Shown one piece after another: positions 26,538 through 36,447 of a DNA stretch of 64,000 nt. The position numbers were made by a program, and so were the translations under genes. The notes under the pieces are model-generated. The model ran no database searches, was not told the origin of the DNA, and saw only the letters and a program-made list of their open reading frames with translations. The DNA is taken from the NCBI GenBank assembly GCA_030158125.1, contig JAOATL010000012.1:124001-188000 (forward strand). The letters run 5' to 3'. Position 1 is the stretch's first letter; every line of letters begins with the position of its first letter. Source of the DNA: Limnohabitans sp. GTDB lineage: Bacteria; Pseudomonadota; Gammaproteobacteria; Burkholderiales; Burkholderiaceae_C.

Positions 26538-27947
26538 ATGACTCAAGCTTTATGGAAACTCAGCGCCACCGAAGTGGCCTCTCGCATTGCTCATCGCGAA
26601 GTATCAGCGAGACAAGTGACCGAGAGCGTTCTCGCGCGTATTGAAGATATCAACCCCAGCATCAATGCTTTGGCAATGGTCAATGCAGCATCTGCTTTAA
26701 AAGCCGCAGACGATGCGGATGCTGCTCAAGCTCGAGGTGAATCGCTGGGACTTTTGCATGGTGTACCTGTCACCATCAAAGTGAATGTGGATGTGGCCGG
26801 CGAAGCGACGACGGATGGCGTAGCAGCGTTGAAGGACAACATGGCCACCAGTGACTCTCCGCTCGTCCAGTCGATGCGTGAGGCCGGTGCGATCATTGTG
26901 GGGCGTAGTAATGCACCAGCATTTTCGCTTCGATGGTTTACTGACAACAGTTTTCATGGTCGAACCCTGAATCCTTTTGATCCAGCGGTTACCCCGGGTG
27001 GCTCCAGTGGTGGTGCGGCGGCCGCAACTGCATTGGGCCTGGGCGCTATTGCGCACGGCAACGACTATGGTGGCTCCATCCGTTATCCGGCCTGGGCTTG
27101 TGGTGTCGTGGGCTTGAGAACCACCGTGGGACGTGTGCCTTCGTACAAAGCAAGTGCACCGAATCGCATCATCACCAACCAGCAAATGTCAGTGCAAGGT
27201 CCTCTCACTCGGACAGTCGCAGACGCTCGTTTGGCTTTGCAAGTCATGTCGCGTGGTTCTGCCTTAGATCCACAATGGGTTCCTGCACCTTTAGAAAATT
27301 CAGACTGTCAACAACGGACGCGCATTGCAGTTTTTAAAAATTGGACGCATTCAAAAGTTGATCCCAGTGTCAGTGAAGCCGTGGCTCAAGCAGCGCATTG
27401 GCTAGAGGCCGCTGGTTATGTGCTTGAAGAAGTTGAACCGCCGCACTTTGCAGAAGTGTCTGCCATGCAATTTCACATGGTCATGAATGACATGCGACGT
27501 GCCGGCGCAGGATTCATGCAACAGTTGGGAGACGATGCCTTGCGGCGGGCGCTACAGCATTATTTAGACATCAATCCAATTTGGGACAGAGATCAAAATC
27601 TTGAAGCGTTCACGAGACGGTTTAACATTGCCCGAGACTGGGCGGTGTTCTTTGAGCGCTACCCAGTTTTACTGATGCCCAATTCTTGGGAACGGCAACT
27701 GCCCATCGACGATGATCAAGGCACTGCAGAGCGAATGAGTCAAATTTTATTGGCGCAGTCGCCCTTGTTGAGTACAGCTGTCCTTGGTTTGCCCGGCTTG
27801 TCTGTGCCGACCGGCATCGTGGCAGGATTGCCAGTCGGTGTGCAAATTGTGACCAGTCGTTTTCGCGAAGACATTGCATTGCACGTCGGTGAGTTGATAG
27901 AAAGAGCTTCTGGTTTTTCTGCACTTCAACATCTCTCAGCTACTTGA
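26538..27947 (+). CDS. Amidase-signature family hydrolase
   Basis: Serine amidase of 469 residues with the Ser-cisSer-Lys triad context: the Lys in VTIKVNVD, the Ser in PGGSSGGAAAA and the nucleophile Ser in DYGGSIRYPA. It could hydrolyse a carboxamide released by, or parallel to, the M20 enzyme encoded upstream. It is too diverged in the N-terminal half to be called GatA, and no gatB or gatC is near. It is the last gene of the LysR-controlled operon; a 10-bp hairpin follows the stop. Confidence 0.86.
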   Translation: MTQALWKLSATEVASRIAHREVSARQVTESVLARIEDINPSINALAMVNAASALKAADDADAAQARGESLGLLHGVPVTIKVNVDVAGEATTDGVAALKDNMATSDSPLVQSMREAGAIIVGRSNAPAFSLRWFTDNSFHGRTLNPFDPAVTPGGSSGGAAAATALGLGAIAHGNDYGGSIRYPAWACGVVGLRTTVGRVPSYKASAPNRIITNQQMSVQGPLTRTVADARLALQVMSRGSALDPQWVPAPLENSDCQQRTRIAVFKNWTHSKVDPSVSEAVAQAAHWLEAAGYVLEEVEPPHFAEVSAMQFHMVMNDMRRAGAGFMQQLGDDALRRALQHYLDINPIWDRDQNLEAFTRRFNIARDWAVFFERYPVLLMPNSWERQLPIDDDQGTAERMSQILLAQSPLLSTAVLGLPGLSVPTGIVAGLPVGVQIVTSRFREDIALHVGELIERASGFSALQHLSAT

Positions 27948-27952
27948 AGAAG

Positions 27953-27976
27953 AGGCCTTGCGCGATCGCAAGGCCT
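27953..27976. terminator. Hairpin after amidase gene
   Basis: A 10-bp perfect stem (aggccttgcg / cgcaaggcct, loop CGAT) begins six bases after the amidase stop, between convergent genes. It lacks a T tract on the plus strand; on the minus strand CTTCTT follows. Probably a two-way transcript end or 3' stabiliser. Confidence 0.5.
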
Positions 27977-28034
27977 GAGGGGTAAATGGCTTGCTTGCTA
28001 CCACCCATCATTGGTGTTGCGGCCCATTCAACAA

Positions 28035-28364
28035 TTAAGACTTGGTCGATTTGGGTTTGTCCGCTGATTTTGCTTTTGCTGGCTCACTCGCTCCCCCTCC
28101 TTGATAGCCCGACCCATTGACCGTGAGGCCTTGCGCCGAAAACTTGGCCGAGCTTTTCTCGCCCATGCCACTGACGCGGTGCATGAGATCGGGCCAATCT
28201 TTGTAGTTGCCTTTGTTGCGCTCTTTCAAAATTTTGCCCGACAGAGAAGGGCCAATGCCCTTGATGCCATCTAGATCTGCGGCATTGGCTTTGTTCACAT
28301 CGACAGCTGCAAAACTGCTGAGTGAAAACAGCAGAGCGGTGGTGCTTAAGATTTTTTTCAACAT
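28035..28364 (-). CDS. ComEA-like helix-hairpin-helix protein, secreted
   Basis: Protein of 109 residues with a signal peptide (about 1-19, ending SSFAA) and one pair of helix-hairpin-helix motifs (DLDGIKGIGPSLSGKIL and a second around SGMGEKSSAKF). ComEA-type proteins bind DNA in the periplasm and ratchet it in during natural transformation. The tail is Lys/Ala/Ser-rich. No other competence genes are adjacent, and small ComEA-like proteins are widespread, so a competence role is possible rather than shown. It stands alone, 162 bases downstream of lapB. Confidence 0.82.
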   Translation of the reverse strand: MLKKILSTTALLFSLSSFAAVDVNKANAADLDGIKGIGPSLSGKILKERNKGNYKDWPDLMHRVSGMGEKSSAKFSAQGLTVNGSGYQGGGASEPAKAKSADKPKSTKS

Positions 28365-28526
28365 GTTGAATTCCTAGGTTGGGCATCACCCCAACGGTGA
28401 TGCAACCCCGATTCAACTGCTGAAAGGTGCGCAGAAGTTAAAACTGCAACTCAAGCTGAGCGCAAGCAACTCAGTGCAAGCCTTTAATTGCCAGCCGCTG
28501 ATTGGAAGCGACGAGGTCAACAAGCT

Positions 28527-29684
28527 TTAGAGTTCTTCAACGCGGCGTGGAGGATAGCTGTCCCATGCTTGGCAACCTGGGCAGTGCCAAAAATGTTCTT
28601 TGGCTTCAAAGCCACACGCCGCACAGCGATACCGAGCCAAGGGGCGTGAGGCTTGCTCCAATGCTTTTTGAACAGGCACTCTTGTGTCGTCTGTGCCCAA
28701 GTCTGCGCCTGCCAGCCAACGCGATGCCGCCAACAAGGAGGGTTGTTTGTTGAGGTGCTCGATGTATCGATGACGCGCCAAAGTTTCTGAGTCGGCCGCA
28801 GATTTTTCTAGGGCCACGATGGCATCCATCACATCGATGCAGGGGCTTTGCGCATAGTGTTGTTTGAGCAAGTTCAGGGCCGAGGAAACTTGTTCGGCGG
28901 CTTGGGCCGCACGTACCAAACTGGCCGCGGCCAGCGGGGCGGCCACTGAGCCAGCTTCAAACAATTGACGCAAGCTGGCGTAGGCCTCTGCCGCCTGACC
29001 CTGATTCAATTGCAACTGACCTAACAGCAAGCGAGGGCGTGGTGCATCGGGCGCTTCCGCCATGGCGCTTTGCAGGAGCTTGGCTGCACCTGCAGCATCG
29101 CCTTGCGCATTGAGTTCACGCGCTTGTTCGCACAGGTAATGGGCCTTGCGCACAGAGAAGCTCACTTCACCCGATTGCTCCAGTTGCGTGGCGACATCGC
29201 GGGCTTGAGGCCATTCGCGAGAGCGTTCGTAAATGGCCAAACGTGCCAGCCTTGCCTGACCTTCGAAAGCGGTGCCTTCCAGTTTGCGCAGTGCGTCTTC
29301 TGCGCGGTCTAACAAGCCAGCTTTGACAAAATCTTTGGCCAATGCGTTTTGGGCGCGCTGTCGGTCTGCGGTGCTGAGGTCGCCGCGGGACAGCAAGTGC
29401 TCATGCACGCGCACCGCACGTTCGTATTCACCACGTCGGCGAAACAGATTGCCCAATGCAAAATGCAGCTCTGAAGTGTCGGGGTCGTTTTGCACGGCTT
29501 CAATGAAGGCGTCAATGGCTTTGTCTTGCTGCTCATTGAGCAAGAAATTCAAGCCTTTGAAGTAGGCGCGCGGCGCTTGACGGTTGTCGATGCGTAGTTG
29601 TCGCAGATCGAGCCTGGATGCCAACCAACCCAGACCAAAGGCGGCGGGCAGACCTATCAAAATCCAAATGAGATCAAGTTCCAT
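28527..29684 (-). CDS. lapB: Lipopolysaccharide assembly protein B (LapB/YciM)
   Basis: Membrane-anchored TPR protein of 385 residues. It has one N-terminal transmembrane helix (ELDLIWILIGLPAAFGLGW), TPR repeats over roughly 60-340, and a C-terminal rubredoxin-like zinc or iron module with the pairs CAAC and CPGC. LapB, with FtsH, sets the level of LpxC and so the rate of lipid A synthesis. The start at 29684 was chosen because the helix then begins at once and the gene overlaps lapA by 11 bases; the longer open frame is inside lapA. Confidence 0.92.
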   Translation of the reverse strand: MELDLIWILIGLPAAFGLGWLASRLDLRQLRIDNRQAPRAYFKGLNFLLNEQQDKAIDAFIEAVQNDPDTSELHFALGNLFRRRGEYERAVRVHEHLLSRGDLSTADRQRAQNALAKDFVKAGLLDRAEDALRKLEGTAFEGQARLARLAIYERSREWPQARDVATQLEQSGEVSFSVRKAHYLCEQARELNAQGDAAGAAKLLQSAMAEAPDAPRPRLLLGQLQLNQGQAAEAYASLRQLFEAGSVAAPLAAASLVRAAQAAEQVSSALNLLKQHYAQSPCIDVMDAIVALEKSAADSETLARHRYIEHLNKQPSLLAASRWLAGADLGTDDTRVPVQKALEQASRPLARYRCAACGFEAKEHFWHCPGCQAWDSYPPRRVEEL

Positions 29685-29967
29685 GCGTGACGTCCGGTTG
29701 CTCTTCTGTGGCTGTGACAACTGCTGGGGCTTGCACGGCCTTGGCAGCTTGCCGCTGCCGCCACCAACGCGGCACCATGCCCAAGACGCCCACCACCATG
29801 CCAAGGGCAAAGGCGATCAACACGATCAAGACCATGGGCGAACGCCATTGCGTTCCAAAAAAGAAATAGACCTTGGCTTCGTGCTGATTGTTCAGCGCGA
29901 AGGCAAACAAAGTAAAAAAGACGGCTGCATTCAGTGTCCACTGAAGCAGCTTGAGAAATTGTTTCAT
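29674..29967 (-). CDS. lapA: Lipopolysaccharide assembly protein A (LapA, DUF1049)
   Basis: Small membrane protein of 97 residues with two hydrophobic helices (about 5-23 and 43-65) and a short cytoplasmic tail, as in LapA/YciS. It works with LapB at the inner membrane in lipopolysaccharide assembly. It lies between ihfB and lapB; a terminator-like hairpin separates it from ihfB, so it may also have its own promoter in the 117 bases upstream. Confidence 0.88.
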   Translation of the reverse strand: MKQFLKLLQWTLNAAVFFTLFAFALNNQHEAKVYFFFGTQWRSPMVLIVLIAFALGMVVGVLGMVPRWWRQRQAAKAVQAPAVVTATEEQPDVTHGT

Positions 29968-30031
29968 GAATGGCCTCAGGCAGCCCTGTCATTCTAAAGC
30001 GATGAGGTGCCAGGAAACAAAAAATGACCAT

Positions 30032-30055
30032 CAAAAAAGGCCCATCTGCGGGCCT
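30032..30055 (-). terminator. Rho-independent terminator after ihfB
   Basis: On the minus strand a GC-rich 6-bp stem (aggccc / gggcct, 6-base loop) is followed by six T residues, 30 bases past the ihfB stop. A standard intrinsic terminator shape. Confidence 0.75.
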
Positions 30056-30084
30056 ATTGATTCAATGTCTGACGCCAATTGAGC

Positions 30085-30396
30085 TTACTCAGACTTGCCG
30101 TGCAGGACGTCCAATGACTTTTGATCAACCGCTTCACGCAGGGCTTTGCCTGGCTTGAAGTGGGGAACACGTTTTTCTGGGATTTGCACGCTTTCACCAG
30201 AACGTGGGTTGCGGCCAACACGGGGCGGGCGGCGATTGATGGTGAAACTGCCAAAACCACGGATCTCAATGCGATGGCCTTTGACCAAGGCTTCGCTCAT
30301 GGCGTCCAAGACCGTTTTGACGGCGAATTCGGCGTCACGGTGCGTCAGCTGCTCGAAACGGGCGGCCAAAGCTTCAACGAGGTCGGAACGGGTCAT
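30085..30396 (-). CDS. ihfB: Integration host factor subunit beta
   Basis: DNA-bending protein of 103 residues that pairs with IHF-alpha. The start [10 protein letters not shown] matches the family N-terminus, hence 30396 instead of the longer frame. The minor-groove arm region [26 protein letters not shown] and the PHFKPGK segment are conserved. It follows rpsA, as in many proteobacteria, but a strong hairpin lies between the two genes. The C-terminal tail is slightly longer than in E. coli. Confidence 0.93.
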   Translation of the reverse strand: MTRSDLVEALAARFEQLTHRDAEFAVKTVLDAMSEALVKGHRIEIRGFGSFTINRRPPRVGRNPRSGESVQIPEKRVPHFKPGKALREAVDQKSLDVLHGKSE

Positions 30397-30429
30397 GTCA
30401 GAGAAAGTGAGTTGGAGGGACGCATAGAA

Positions 30430-30472
30430 AAAGCCTCCGCCCAACCCCCGAAGGGGCCAGGCCAGAGGCTTT
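30430..30472 (-). terminator. Terminator or attenuator between rpsA and ihfB
   Basis: On the minus strand an 8-bp outer stem (aaagcctc / gaggcttt) encloses an inner CCCC-TTC-GGGG hairpin and is followed by TTC, starting 16 bases after the rpsA stop. It should end much rpsA transcription while some continues into ihfB. Confidence 0.7.
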
Positions 30473-30488
30473 GTTCATCAGCAGACCA

Positions 30489-32177
30489 TTAAGCTGCGTC
30501 GTTGTTGTCCAACTTGGCGCGCAACAAAGCGCCCAAGCTGGTGGTGCCAGCGTTTTCACGTGAAGACTGTTGGCTCAATGAAGCCATGGCTTCATTTTGG
30601 TCAGCAGCATCTTTGGCCTTGATGGACAACTGGATGTTGCGTGTCTTGCGATCGACGTTGACGACCACCGCAGTGACTTCGTCGCCTTCTTTCAACAAGC
30701 TGCGAGCGTCTTCCACGCGATCGCGTGAAATTTCGCTGGCGCGCAAGTAACCAATGATGTCTTCGCCCAAGTCGATTTCAGCGCCACGAGCGTCAACAGT
30801 TTTGACTTTACCGGTCACTGTTTGGCCCTTGTCGTTCACTGTCACGAAAGTGGTGAATGGGTCGCCGTCGAGTTGTTTGATGCCCAAGCTGATGCGCTCG
30901 CGCTCAACGTCCACTGCCAACACGATGGCTTCAACGTCTTGACCCTTCTTGTAGTTACGAACAGCGGCTTCGCCGGTTTCGTTCCATGACAAGTCGGACA
31001 AGTGAACCAAACCGTCGATGCCAGCGGCCAAGCCCACGAACACACCGAAGTCGGTGATGGACTTGATCGGTCCTTTGACGCGGTCGCCACGCTTTGTGTT
31101 TTGAGCGAACTCTTGCCATGGGTTAGCACGGCACTGTTTCATACCCAAGCTGATGCGGCGCTTGTCTTCGTCGATTTCCAAAACCATGACTTCGACTTCG
31201 TCGCCCAATGACACGATCTTGGAAGGTGCCACGTTCTTGTTGGTCCAGTCCATTTCAGAGACGTGCACCAAGCCTTCGATGCCTGGCTCGAGTTCCACAA
31301 ACGCGCCGTAGTCGGCGATGTTGGTGATCTTGCCGAACATGCGGGTGCTTTGTGGGTAGCGGCGGTTGACGCCCATCCAAGGATCGTCGCCCATTTGTTT
31401 GAGACCCAAAGACACGCGGTTTTTCTCGGTGTCGAACTTGAGGATCTTGGCGGTAATTTCTTGACCGGCTTGCACCACTTCGGAAGGGTGACGAACACGG
31501 CGCCATGCCATGTCGGTGATGTGCAGCAAACCATCGATGCCGCCCAAGTCAACGAATGCACCGTATTCGGTGATGTTCTTGACCACACCGTGAACGACGG
31601 AACCTTCGCGGAGGTTTTCCATCAGTTTGGCGCGCTCTTCGCCCATCGAAGCTTCGACCACAGCGCGGCGTGACAACACGACGTTGTTGCGCTTGCGGTC
31701 CAACTTGATGACCTTGAATTCCATGGTCTTGTTTTCGTACGGTGACAGGTCTTTGGTAGGACGTGTGTCAACCAATGAACCTGGCAAGAAGGCACGAATG
31801 CCGTTGACCAAAACGGTGAGGCCGCCTTTGACTTTGCCGCTGGTGGTGCCGGTGACGAATTCGCCGGATTCCAAGGCTTTTTCCAAGGACAACCATGATG
31901 CCAAACGCTTGGCAGTGTCACGGCTCAAAATGGTGTCGCCGTAGCCGTTCTCGATGGAACCGATGGCCACAGACACGAAGTCGCCCACTTGGACTTCGAT
32001 TTCGCCCAGATCTGATTTGAATTCTTCCAGGGGCACGTAGGCTTCAGATTTGAGGCCGGCGTTAACAACCACGAAGTTGTGTTCGATGCGAACAACTTCA
32101 GCGGTGATCACTTCGCCTGGGCGCATTTCCGTGCGCTTCAGTGATTCTTCAAATAGGGCTGCAAAAGATTCTGACAT
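30489..32177 (-). CDS. rpsA: 30S ribosomal protein S1
   Basis: RNA-binding ribosomal protein of 562 residues with six S1 (OB-fold) repeats; the repeated [24 protein letters not shown], [25 protein letters not shown] and [25 protein letters not shown] cores are plain. It captures mRNA on the 30S subunit. AGGA lies seven bases before the ATG. The 211 bases upstream separate it from the aroA-cmk gene and contain a tandem repeat, so rpsA probably has its own promoter there and may be autoregulated at its leader as in E. coli. Confidence 0.96.
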   Translation of the reverse strand: MSESFAALFEESLKRTEMRPGEVITAEVVRIEHNFVVVNAGLKSEAYVPLEEFKSDLGEIEVQVGDFVSVAIGSIENGYGDTILSRDTAKRLASWLSLEKALESGEFVTGTTSGKVKGGLTVLVNGIRAFLPGSLVDTRPTKDLSPYENKTMEFKVIKLDRKRNNVVLSRRAVVEASMGEERAKLMENLREGSVVHGVVKNITEYGAFVDLGGIDGLLHITDMAWRRVRHPSEVVQAGQEITAKILKFDTEKNRVSLGLKQMGDDPWMGVNRRYPQSTRMFGKITNIADYGAFVELEPGIEGLVHVSEMDWTNKNVAPSKIVSLGDEVEVMVLEIDEDKRRISLGMKQCRANPWQEFAQNTKRGDRVKGPIKSITDFGVFVGLAAGIDGLVHLSDLSWNETGEAAVRNYKKGQDVEAIVLAVDVERERISLGIKQLDGDPFTTFVTVNDKGQTVTGKVKTVDARGAEIDLGEDIIGYLRASEISRDRVEDARSLLKEGDEVTAVVVNVDRKTRNIQLSIKAKDAADQNEAMASLSQQSSRENAGTTSLGALLRAKLDNNDAA

Positions 32178-32352
32178 TCAAGTTCCTAATCCGCAAAAAG
32201 GTCTGACGACTGCAGGATTGCGTCGTTAACAAGGCTAGATGCGGCGGTTGTTTGCGTTTTCACGCGGGTTAAGTTGATGAACCACAAGACAAATGCGCAA
32301 GCAGCGTGGAGGGTGCCTTGTGGGCCTCTTCAAAACTTCTTTGTTTTTAAAA

Positions 32353-32394
32353 TGACGTTTTTAAACTGAAGTTTTTAAACTGACATTTTCAAAC
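32353..32394. repeat. Three tandem 14-bp A/T-rich repeats
   Basis: Three head-to-tail copies (32353-32366, 32367-32380, 32381-32394) share the pattern tgacgtttttaaac with one to three changes. The last copy covers the aroA-cmk stop codon region; the others lie just downstream on that strand. Likely a slippage-prone repeat; a protein-binding role upstream of rpsA is also possible. Confidence 0.7.
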
Positions 32395-34416
32395 TGGGAA
32401 GTTTTGTTTGCTCTGCCACCAGTCAAGGACCTGGGTCACCGATTGGTCGATGCTCAAATCCGAGTTGTCTAGCAGCATTGCATCTTGCGCTGGCTTTAAG
32501 GGTGCCACGCTACGAGAACTGTCCCGTGCGTCGCGAGCCTCTAAGTCAGCCCGAAGATCGGCGATTTTAGCCTGAAAACCTTTAGAAATCAATTGCTTAT
32601 AGCGGCGGTCGGCTCTTTTTGCGGCGCTGGCGGTCAAAAACACCTTCAAAGGCGCGCCAGGAAAGATGACCGTCCCCATGTCGCGGCCATCGGCCAAGAG
32701 GCCGGGTAGGCGCTGAAAACTGTGCTGAAGGGCCACCAATGCCACCCGAACGGCTGGCAAAGTGGACACCTTGGAGGCGTTCATGCCGCCTTCCTCGCTG
32801 CGGATGGCGTCGGTGACATCTTGGTCATTGAGCAAGACTTTGTCGCCTTCAAAGCGCACCGGCAATTTTTCAGCCATGGCGGCAATGGTGGATTCGTTGA
32901 CGGTTTCAAGACTCAAGCCGGCCTGCAAAGCGGCATAGGCCGTCACGCGGTAAAGGGCGCCTGAGTCCAAGTAGTGGTAGCCCAAGCGTTCGGCCACCAG
33001 GCTCGACAAAGTGCCTTTGCCAGAGGCAGTGGGACCATCAATGCAAATGACGGGAATGCGGTCTGCTGGCGTTTTGGCCAGAGAGAACAGCGCTTCAAAA
33101 TAATCTGGGAAAGTTTTGGCCACACACTTGGGGTCTTCAATGCGAACGGCTTGCTGGTCTGCATTGAAGGCCGCTAAAGAGAAGCACATGGCCACGCGGT
33201 GATCGTCATACGTGTGAATGCTGGCTGCTTTCCACTGGCCGGTCGGCAAAGGATGAATGCGCAACCAGTCGGGACCTTCTTCCACTTGCGCGCCCAATTT
33301 GCGAGATTCTTTGGCCATGGCCGCAATGCGATCGGTTTCCTTCACTCGCCAGCTGGCGATGTTGCGCAGGGTGGTGGGGCCATCGGCATACAAGGCCATG
33401 ACGGCCAAGGTCATGGCGGCATCTGGAATGTGATTGCAGTCCAAGTCGATGGCTTTGAGAGGCCAAGCGCCGCGTTTGATTTCTAACCAATTGGGGCCGC
33501 TCTCAATGTGTGCGCCCATTTGGGCTGCGGCATCCATGAAGCGAATGTCGCCTTGAATGGAAGATGCGCCTACGCCTTGAATGCGAACCGCTTTGTCTGT
33601 GGCGGCCAATGCACCCAAGGCAATGAAATAACTGGCCGATGAGGCATCGGCTTCAACATGAATTTCGCCGGGTGAGGTGTAGTGGCTGCCAGCGGGAATG
33701 GTGAATCGTTGCCAAGCATCGCGCTTCACGTTGATGCCATAGCGCGCCAACAAGTTCAAGGTGATTTCAATGTAGGGCTTGGAGATCAGTTCACCCACCA
33801 CTTCAATCACGATGTCTTTTTGGGCGGCCAATGGCAGCGACATCAAGAGTGCGGTGAGAAACTGGCTGGACACATCGCCGCGCACTTGAATGGGCTTGTT
33901 AAGTTGCAGCAGAGGGGACAGCACTCGCAATGGTGGATAGCCTTCGTTGCCTAAATAATCAATGTGACAACCCAAGAGGCGCAGTGCATCCACCAAATCG
34001 CCAATGGGACGCTCGTGCATGCGCGGCACACCTTTGAGGGTGAAGTCGCCACCCATCACGGCCAAAGCTGCCGTGAGAGGGCGCATGGCGGTGCCGGCGT
34101 TGCCCATGAAAAACTCAATGGCTTCGGTGGGCTTTTTTAATCCGGCTGACAGGCCATTCGAAGTGCTTTGTCCTAAGCCTGTAATGCAAACACTGTTGGT
34201 GCCCGCCTTGGGTTCAACGCCGCATCCGAGTTGGCGCAATGCGGCCAACATCACGCGGGTGTCATCGGAATCTAAAAGGTCATGAACCCAGGTGCTGCCT
34301 TCGCACAGTGCAGACAATAACAAGACGCGATTGGAAATGCTTTTAGAGCCGGGCAACGTGACAGTGCCACCAGCTTGTTGCAAAGAGGGAAGGTCAAGAA
34401 ACTCGGTGGCAAACAT
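32389..34416 (-). CDS. aroA-cmk: Fused EPSP synthase / cytidylate kinase (AroA-Cmk)
   Basis: Bifunctional protein of 675 residues. Residues 1 to about 448 are 3-phosphoshikimate 1-carboxyvinyltransferase (shikimate pathway), with [10 protein letters not shown] at 21-30 and the class I loop GNAGTAMRP at 105-113. From about 453 on it is CMP kinase, with the P-loop GPTASGKGT at 461-469 and a DGRDMGTV motif. In E. coli these are separate genes; the fusion occurs in parts of Burkholderiales. The start at 34416 ([10 protein letters not shown]) was chosen over a longer frame that would overlap tyrA. It sits 10 bases after tyrA and upstream of rpsA. Confidence 0.94.
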   Translation of the reverse strand: MFATEFLDLPSLQQAGGTVTLPGSKSISNRVLLLSALCEGSTWVHDLLDSDDTRVMLAALRQLGCGVEPKAGTNSVCITGLGQSTSNGLSAGLKKPTEAIEFFMGNAGTAMRPLTAALAVMGGDFTLKGVPRMHERPIGDLVDALRLLGCHIDYLGNEGYPPLRVLSPLLQLNKPIQVRGDVSSQFLTALLMSLPLAAQKDIVIEVVGELISKPYIEITLNLLARYGINVKRDAWQRFTIPAGSHYTSPGEIHVEADASSASYFIALGALAATDKAVRIQGVGASSIQGDIRFMDAAAQMGAHIESGPNWLEIKRGAWPLKAIDLDCNHIPDAAMTLAVMALYADGPTTLRNIASWRVKETDRIAAMAKESRKLGAQVEEGPDWLRIHPLPTGQWKAASIHTYDDHRVAMCFSLAAFNADQQAVRIEDPKCVAKTFPDYFEALFSLAKTPADRIPVICIDGPTASGKGTLSSLVAERLGYHYLDSGALYRVTAYAALQAGLSLETVNESTIAAMAEKLPVRFEGDKVLLNDQDVTDAIRSEEGGMNASKVSTLPAVRVALVALQHSFQRLPGLLADGRDMGTVIFPGAPLKVFLTASAAKRADRRYKQLISKGFQAKIADLRADLEARDARDSSRSVAPLKPAQDAMLLDNSDLSIDQSVTQVLDWWQSKQNFPV

Positions 34417-34426
34417 GTCGTTTTGA

Positions 34427-35311
34427 TTATTCTGCTGTGTGCTGATTGGCGCCGATGCGCCAATTGAAACGTAAATCACTGGCTTGGCGGATCATGTCTT
34501 CAAGCGCTTGTGGGTTGTTGTTTTGAATGGCATTTTCAAAGTCGTTCAGGGCATCCTTGAAATGGCTGATTTGCAACAATACTTGATCACGGTTGGTGCT
34601 CAGAATGTCGCGCCACACTACGGGGTCGCTGGCTGCAATGCGCGAAAAATCTCTGAAGCCTGGCCCGCCCAATGCAATCAACTCAGGACCGTTGTGCTGT
34701 TGAAAAATGCCGCGAATGATGGCGTAGGCTAAGACATGCGGCAGGTGGCTCACAGCCGCAAAAGCTGCATCGTGTTCAGCAGGGGTCAGTTCAGTGATGA
34801 AGCTTCCCAGGCTTTTCCAAATTTGCTTGGCAAGTTGCACTTGCGTTTGGCCTGAGCTGGTCATGGGCGTCACAATCAGCGCGCGGTCTTTGTATAAGTC
34901 GGCATCTGAATGTTCTACACCTGCCACCTCTTTGCCCGCGATGGGGTGTACCGGTACAAAGCAGTGCAGTTTGTCGCCCAGAGCGTTGATGGCGGAGGCC
35001 ACAATGTCTGATTTTGTCGAGCCCACGTCCATCAAAAGCGCGTCTGAATTCAAGGCTGGCGCAATGGCCTCAAAGCAGGCTGCAGTCGCCTTGACGGGAA
35101 CTGCCAATAAAACCAAATCGGCGTCTTCAACGGCTTGTGCAATGGTGTCTACGGCAAGGTCGATCACACCCATGTCGAGGGCTTTTTGGCGAGATGACTC
35201 AGATGCGCTGAAGCCAACGACGTGAGGTGCCCACCCCGCCGCTTTAGCAGCCAGGGCAAAGGAGCCGCCCATCAGACCGCAGCCAATGAGAGCGACTTTT
35301 TTGAACTTCAT
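34427..35311 (-). CDS. tyrA: Prephenate dehydrogenase
   Basis: NAD(P)-dependent enzyme of 294 residues that turns prephenate into 4-hydroxyphenylpyruvate for tyrosine. The N-terminus is a Rossmann fold with IGCGLMGGS right at the start, and the prephenate-binding HPIAGKE segment follows. There is no chorismate mutase or ACT domain. The start at 35311 overlaps the pheA stop by four bases. It belongs to the serC-pheA-tyrA-aroA operon. Confidence 0.92.
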   Translation of the reverse strand: MKFKKVALIGCGLMGGSFALAAKAAGWAPHVVGFSASESSRQKALDMGVIDLAVDTIAQAVEDADLVLLAVPVKATAACFEAIAPALNSDALLMDVGSTKSDIVASAINALGDKLHCFVPVHPIAGKEVAGVEHSDADLYKDRALIVTPMTSSGQTQVQLAKQIWKSLGSFITELTPAEHDAAFAAVSHLPHVLAYAIIRGIFQQHNGPELIALGGPGFRDFSRIAASDPVVWRDILSTNRDQVLLQISHFKDALNDFENAIQNNNPQALEDMIRQASDLRFNWRIGANQHTAE

Positions 35312-36405
35312 TCTGGAATAGGGTAAGAACCCAGAACCTTGTAAAACGCACACAAGCCTTGAAGTTCTTTCAATGCGGCAGCAACATGCGGCTGTGAAAC
35401 GTGGCCCTGAATGTCGATGTAAAAATAGTATTCCCACTGGCCAGATTTGGCAGGTCGAGATTCAAAGCGTGTCATGGACACGCCATTGTTTTTGAGGGGC
35501 ATCAACAGGTCATGCACGGCGCCGGGTTTATTTGGCACGGATACTACCAAGCTGGTGCAATCTTTGCCAGAGACAGGCGGTGTGGCCAAGGTTTGTGGCA
35601 AGCAAATCACAGCAAACCGGGTGCGGTTGGTGGCTTCGTCTTGAATGGCGTGGGCCACGATGTGCAAACCGAATTGGGCGGCAGCGCGCTCGCTGGCCAA
35701 TGCAGCCCAAGTGGGATTGCTGGCGGCCAAGCGCGCACCTTCAGCGTTGCTAGAAACCGCACGGCGCTCTGCGTTGGGTAAATTTTGGGTGAGCCATGTT
35801 TGGCACTGTGCCAAAGCCTGTGGATGCGCCAACACCACTTCAATGTCTTTGAGGTTGTCGGTTTGTCGCAGCAAATTGTGGCGAACCAACAAGCTGACTT
35901 CGCCAATCACATGCACGGGTGAGCGCAAGAACAAATCGAGTGATCTGGCCACCACACCTTCGGTGGAATTTTCCATGCCCACTACGCCAAACTGGGCAGT
36001 ACCCGCGGCAGTGGCATGAAACACTTCGTCGAAGTTGTTGCAGTAGATGAGGTTGGCCGCACTGCCAAAAAACTCAATGGCGGCTTGTTCGCAGAAAGTA
36101 CCTTGAGGACCCAACACGGCAACGCGCTGAGGCGCTTCAAGGGCCAAACAGGCCGACATGATTTCACGCCAAATAGAGGCCACATGCGCATTCAACAGCG
36201 GACCTTGATTGGCTTTTTCTATTTTGGCAATGACCTGCGCCACGCGATCAGGGCGAAAGAAGGGCGAGCCTTCTGCGCGTTTGATTTCACCCACTTTTTC
36301 AGCCACTTTGGCACGCTGGTTCAGCAAACTCAAAAGCTGCTGGTCGAGCGAGTCAATTTGAATCCGCAGTTCGCCCAAGGCGTCTGATTGAATAGGTTGC
36401 GTCAT
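35308..36405 (-). CDS. pheA: P-protein: chorismate mutase / prephenate dehydratase
   Basis: Bifunctional enzyme of 365 residues for phenylalanine synthesis. Residues 10-95 form an AroQ-type chorismate mutase, about 100-280 the prephenate dehydratase (NSTEGVV and TRFAVI motifs), and the C-terminal 80 an ACT domain with the ESRP motif, where phenylalanine inhibits. The ATG at 36405 was preferred to an upstream TTG. It lies 42 bases after serC and overlaps tyrA. No leader-peptide attenuator fits in that short gap. Confidence 0.94.
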   Translation of the reverse strand: MTQPIQSDALGELRIQIDSLDQQLLSLLNQRAKVAEKVGEIKRAEGSPFFRPDRVAQVIAKIEKANQGPLLNAHVASIWREIMSACLALEAPQRVAVLGPQGTFCEQAAIEFFGSAANLIYCNNFDEVFHATAAGTAQFGVVGMENSTEGVVARSLDLFLRSPVHVIGEVSLLVRHNLLRQTDNLKDIEVVLAHPQALAQCQTWLTQNLPNAERRAVSSNAEGARLAASNPTWAALASERAAAQFGLHIVAHAIQDEATNRTRFAVICLPQTLATPPVSGKDCTSLVVSVPNKPGAVHDLLMPLKNNGVSMTRFESRPAKSGQWEYYFYIDIQGHVSQPHVAAALKELQGLCAFYKVLGSYPIPE

Positions 36406-36447
36406 GTTGGAATCAGTGATGAAAGTCAAACGGCAGAACGAGCTTGT

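Noticed and set aside
26538..27947. Calling the amidase GatA of the Asp/Glu-tRNA amidotransferase.
   Set aside because: No gatB or gatC nearby, and the gene sits in a LysR-controlled catabolic operon.
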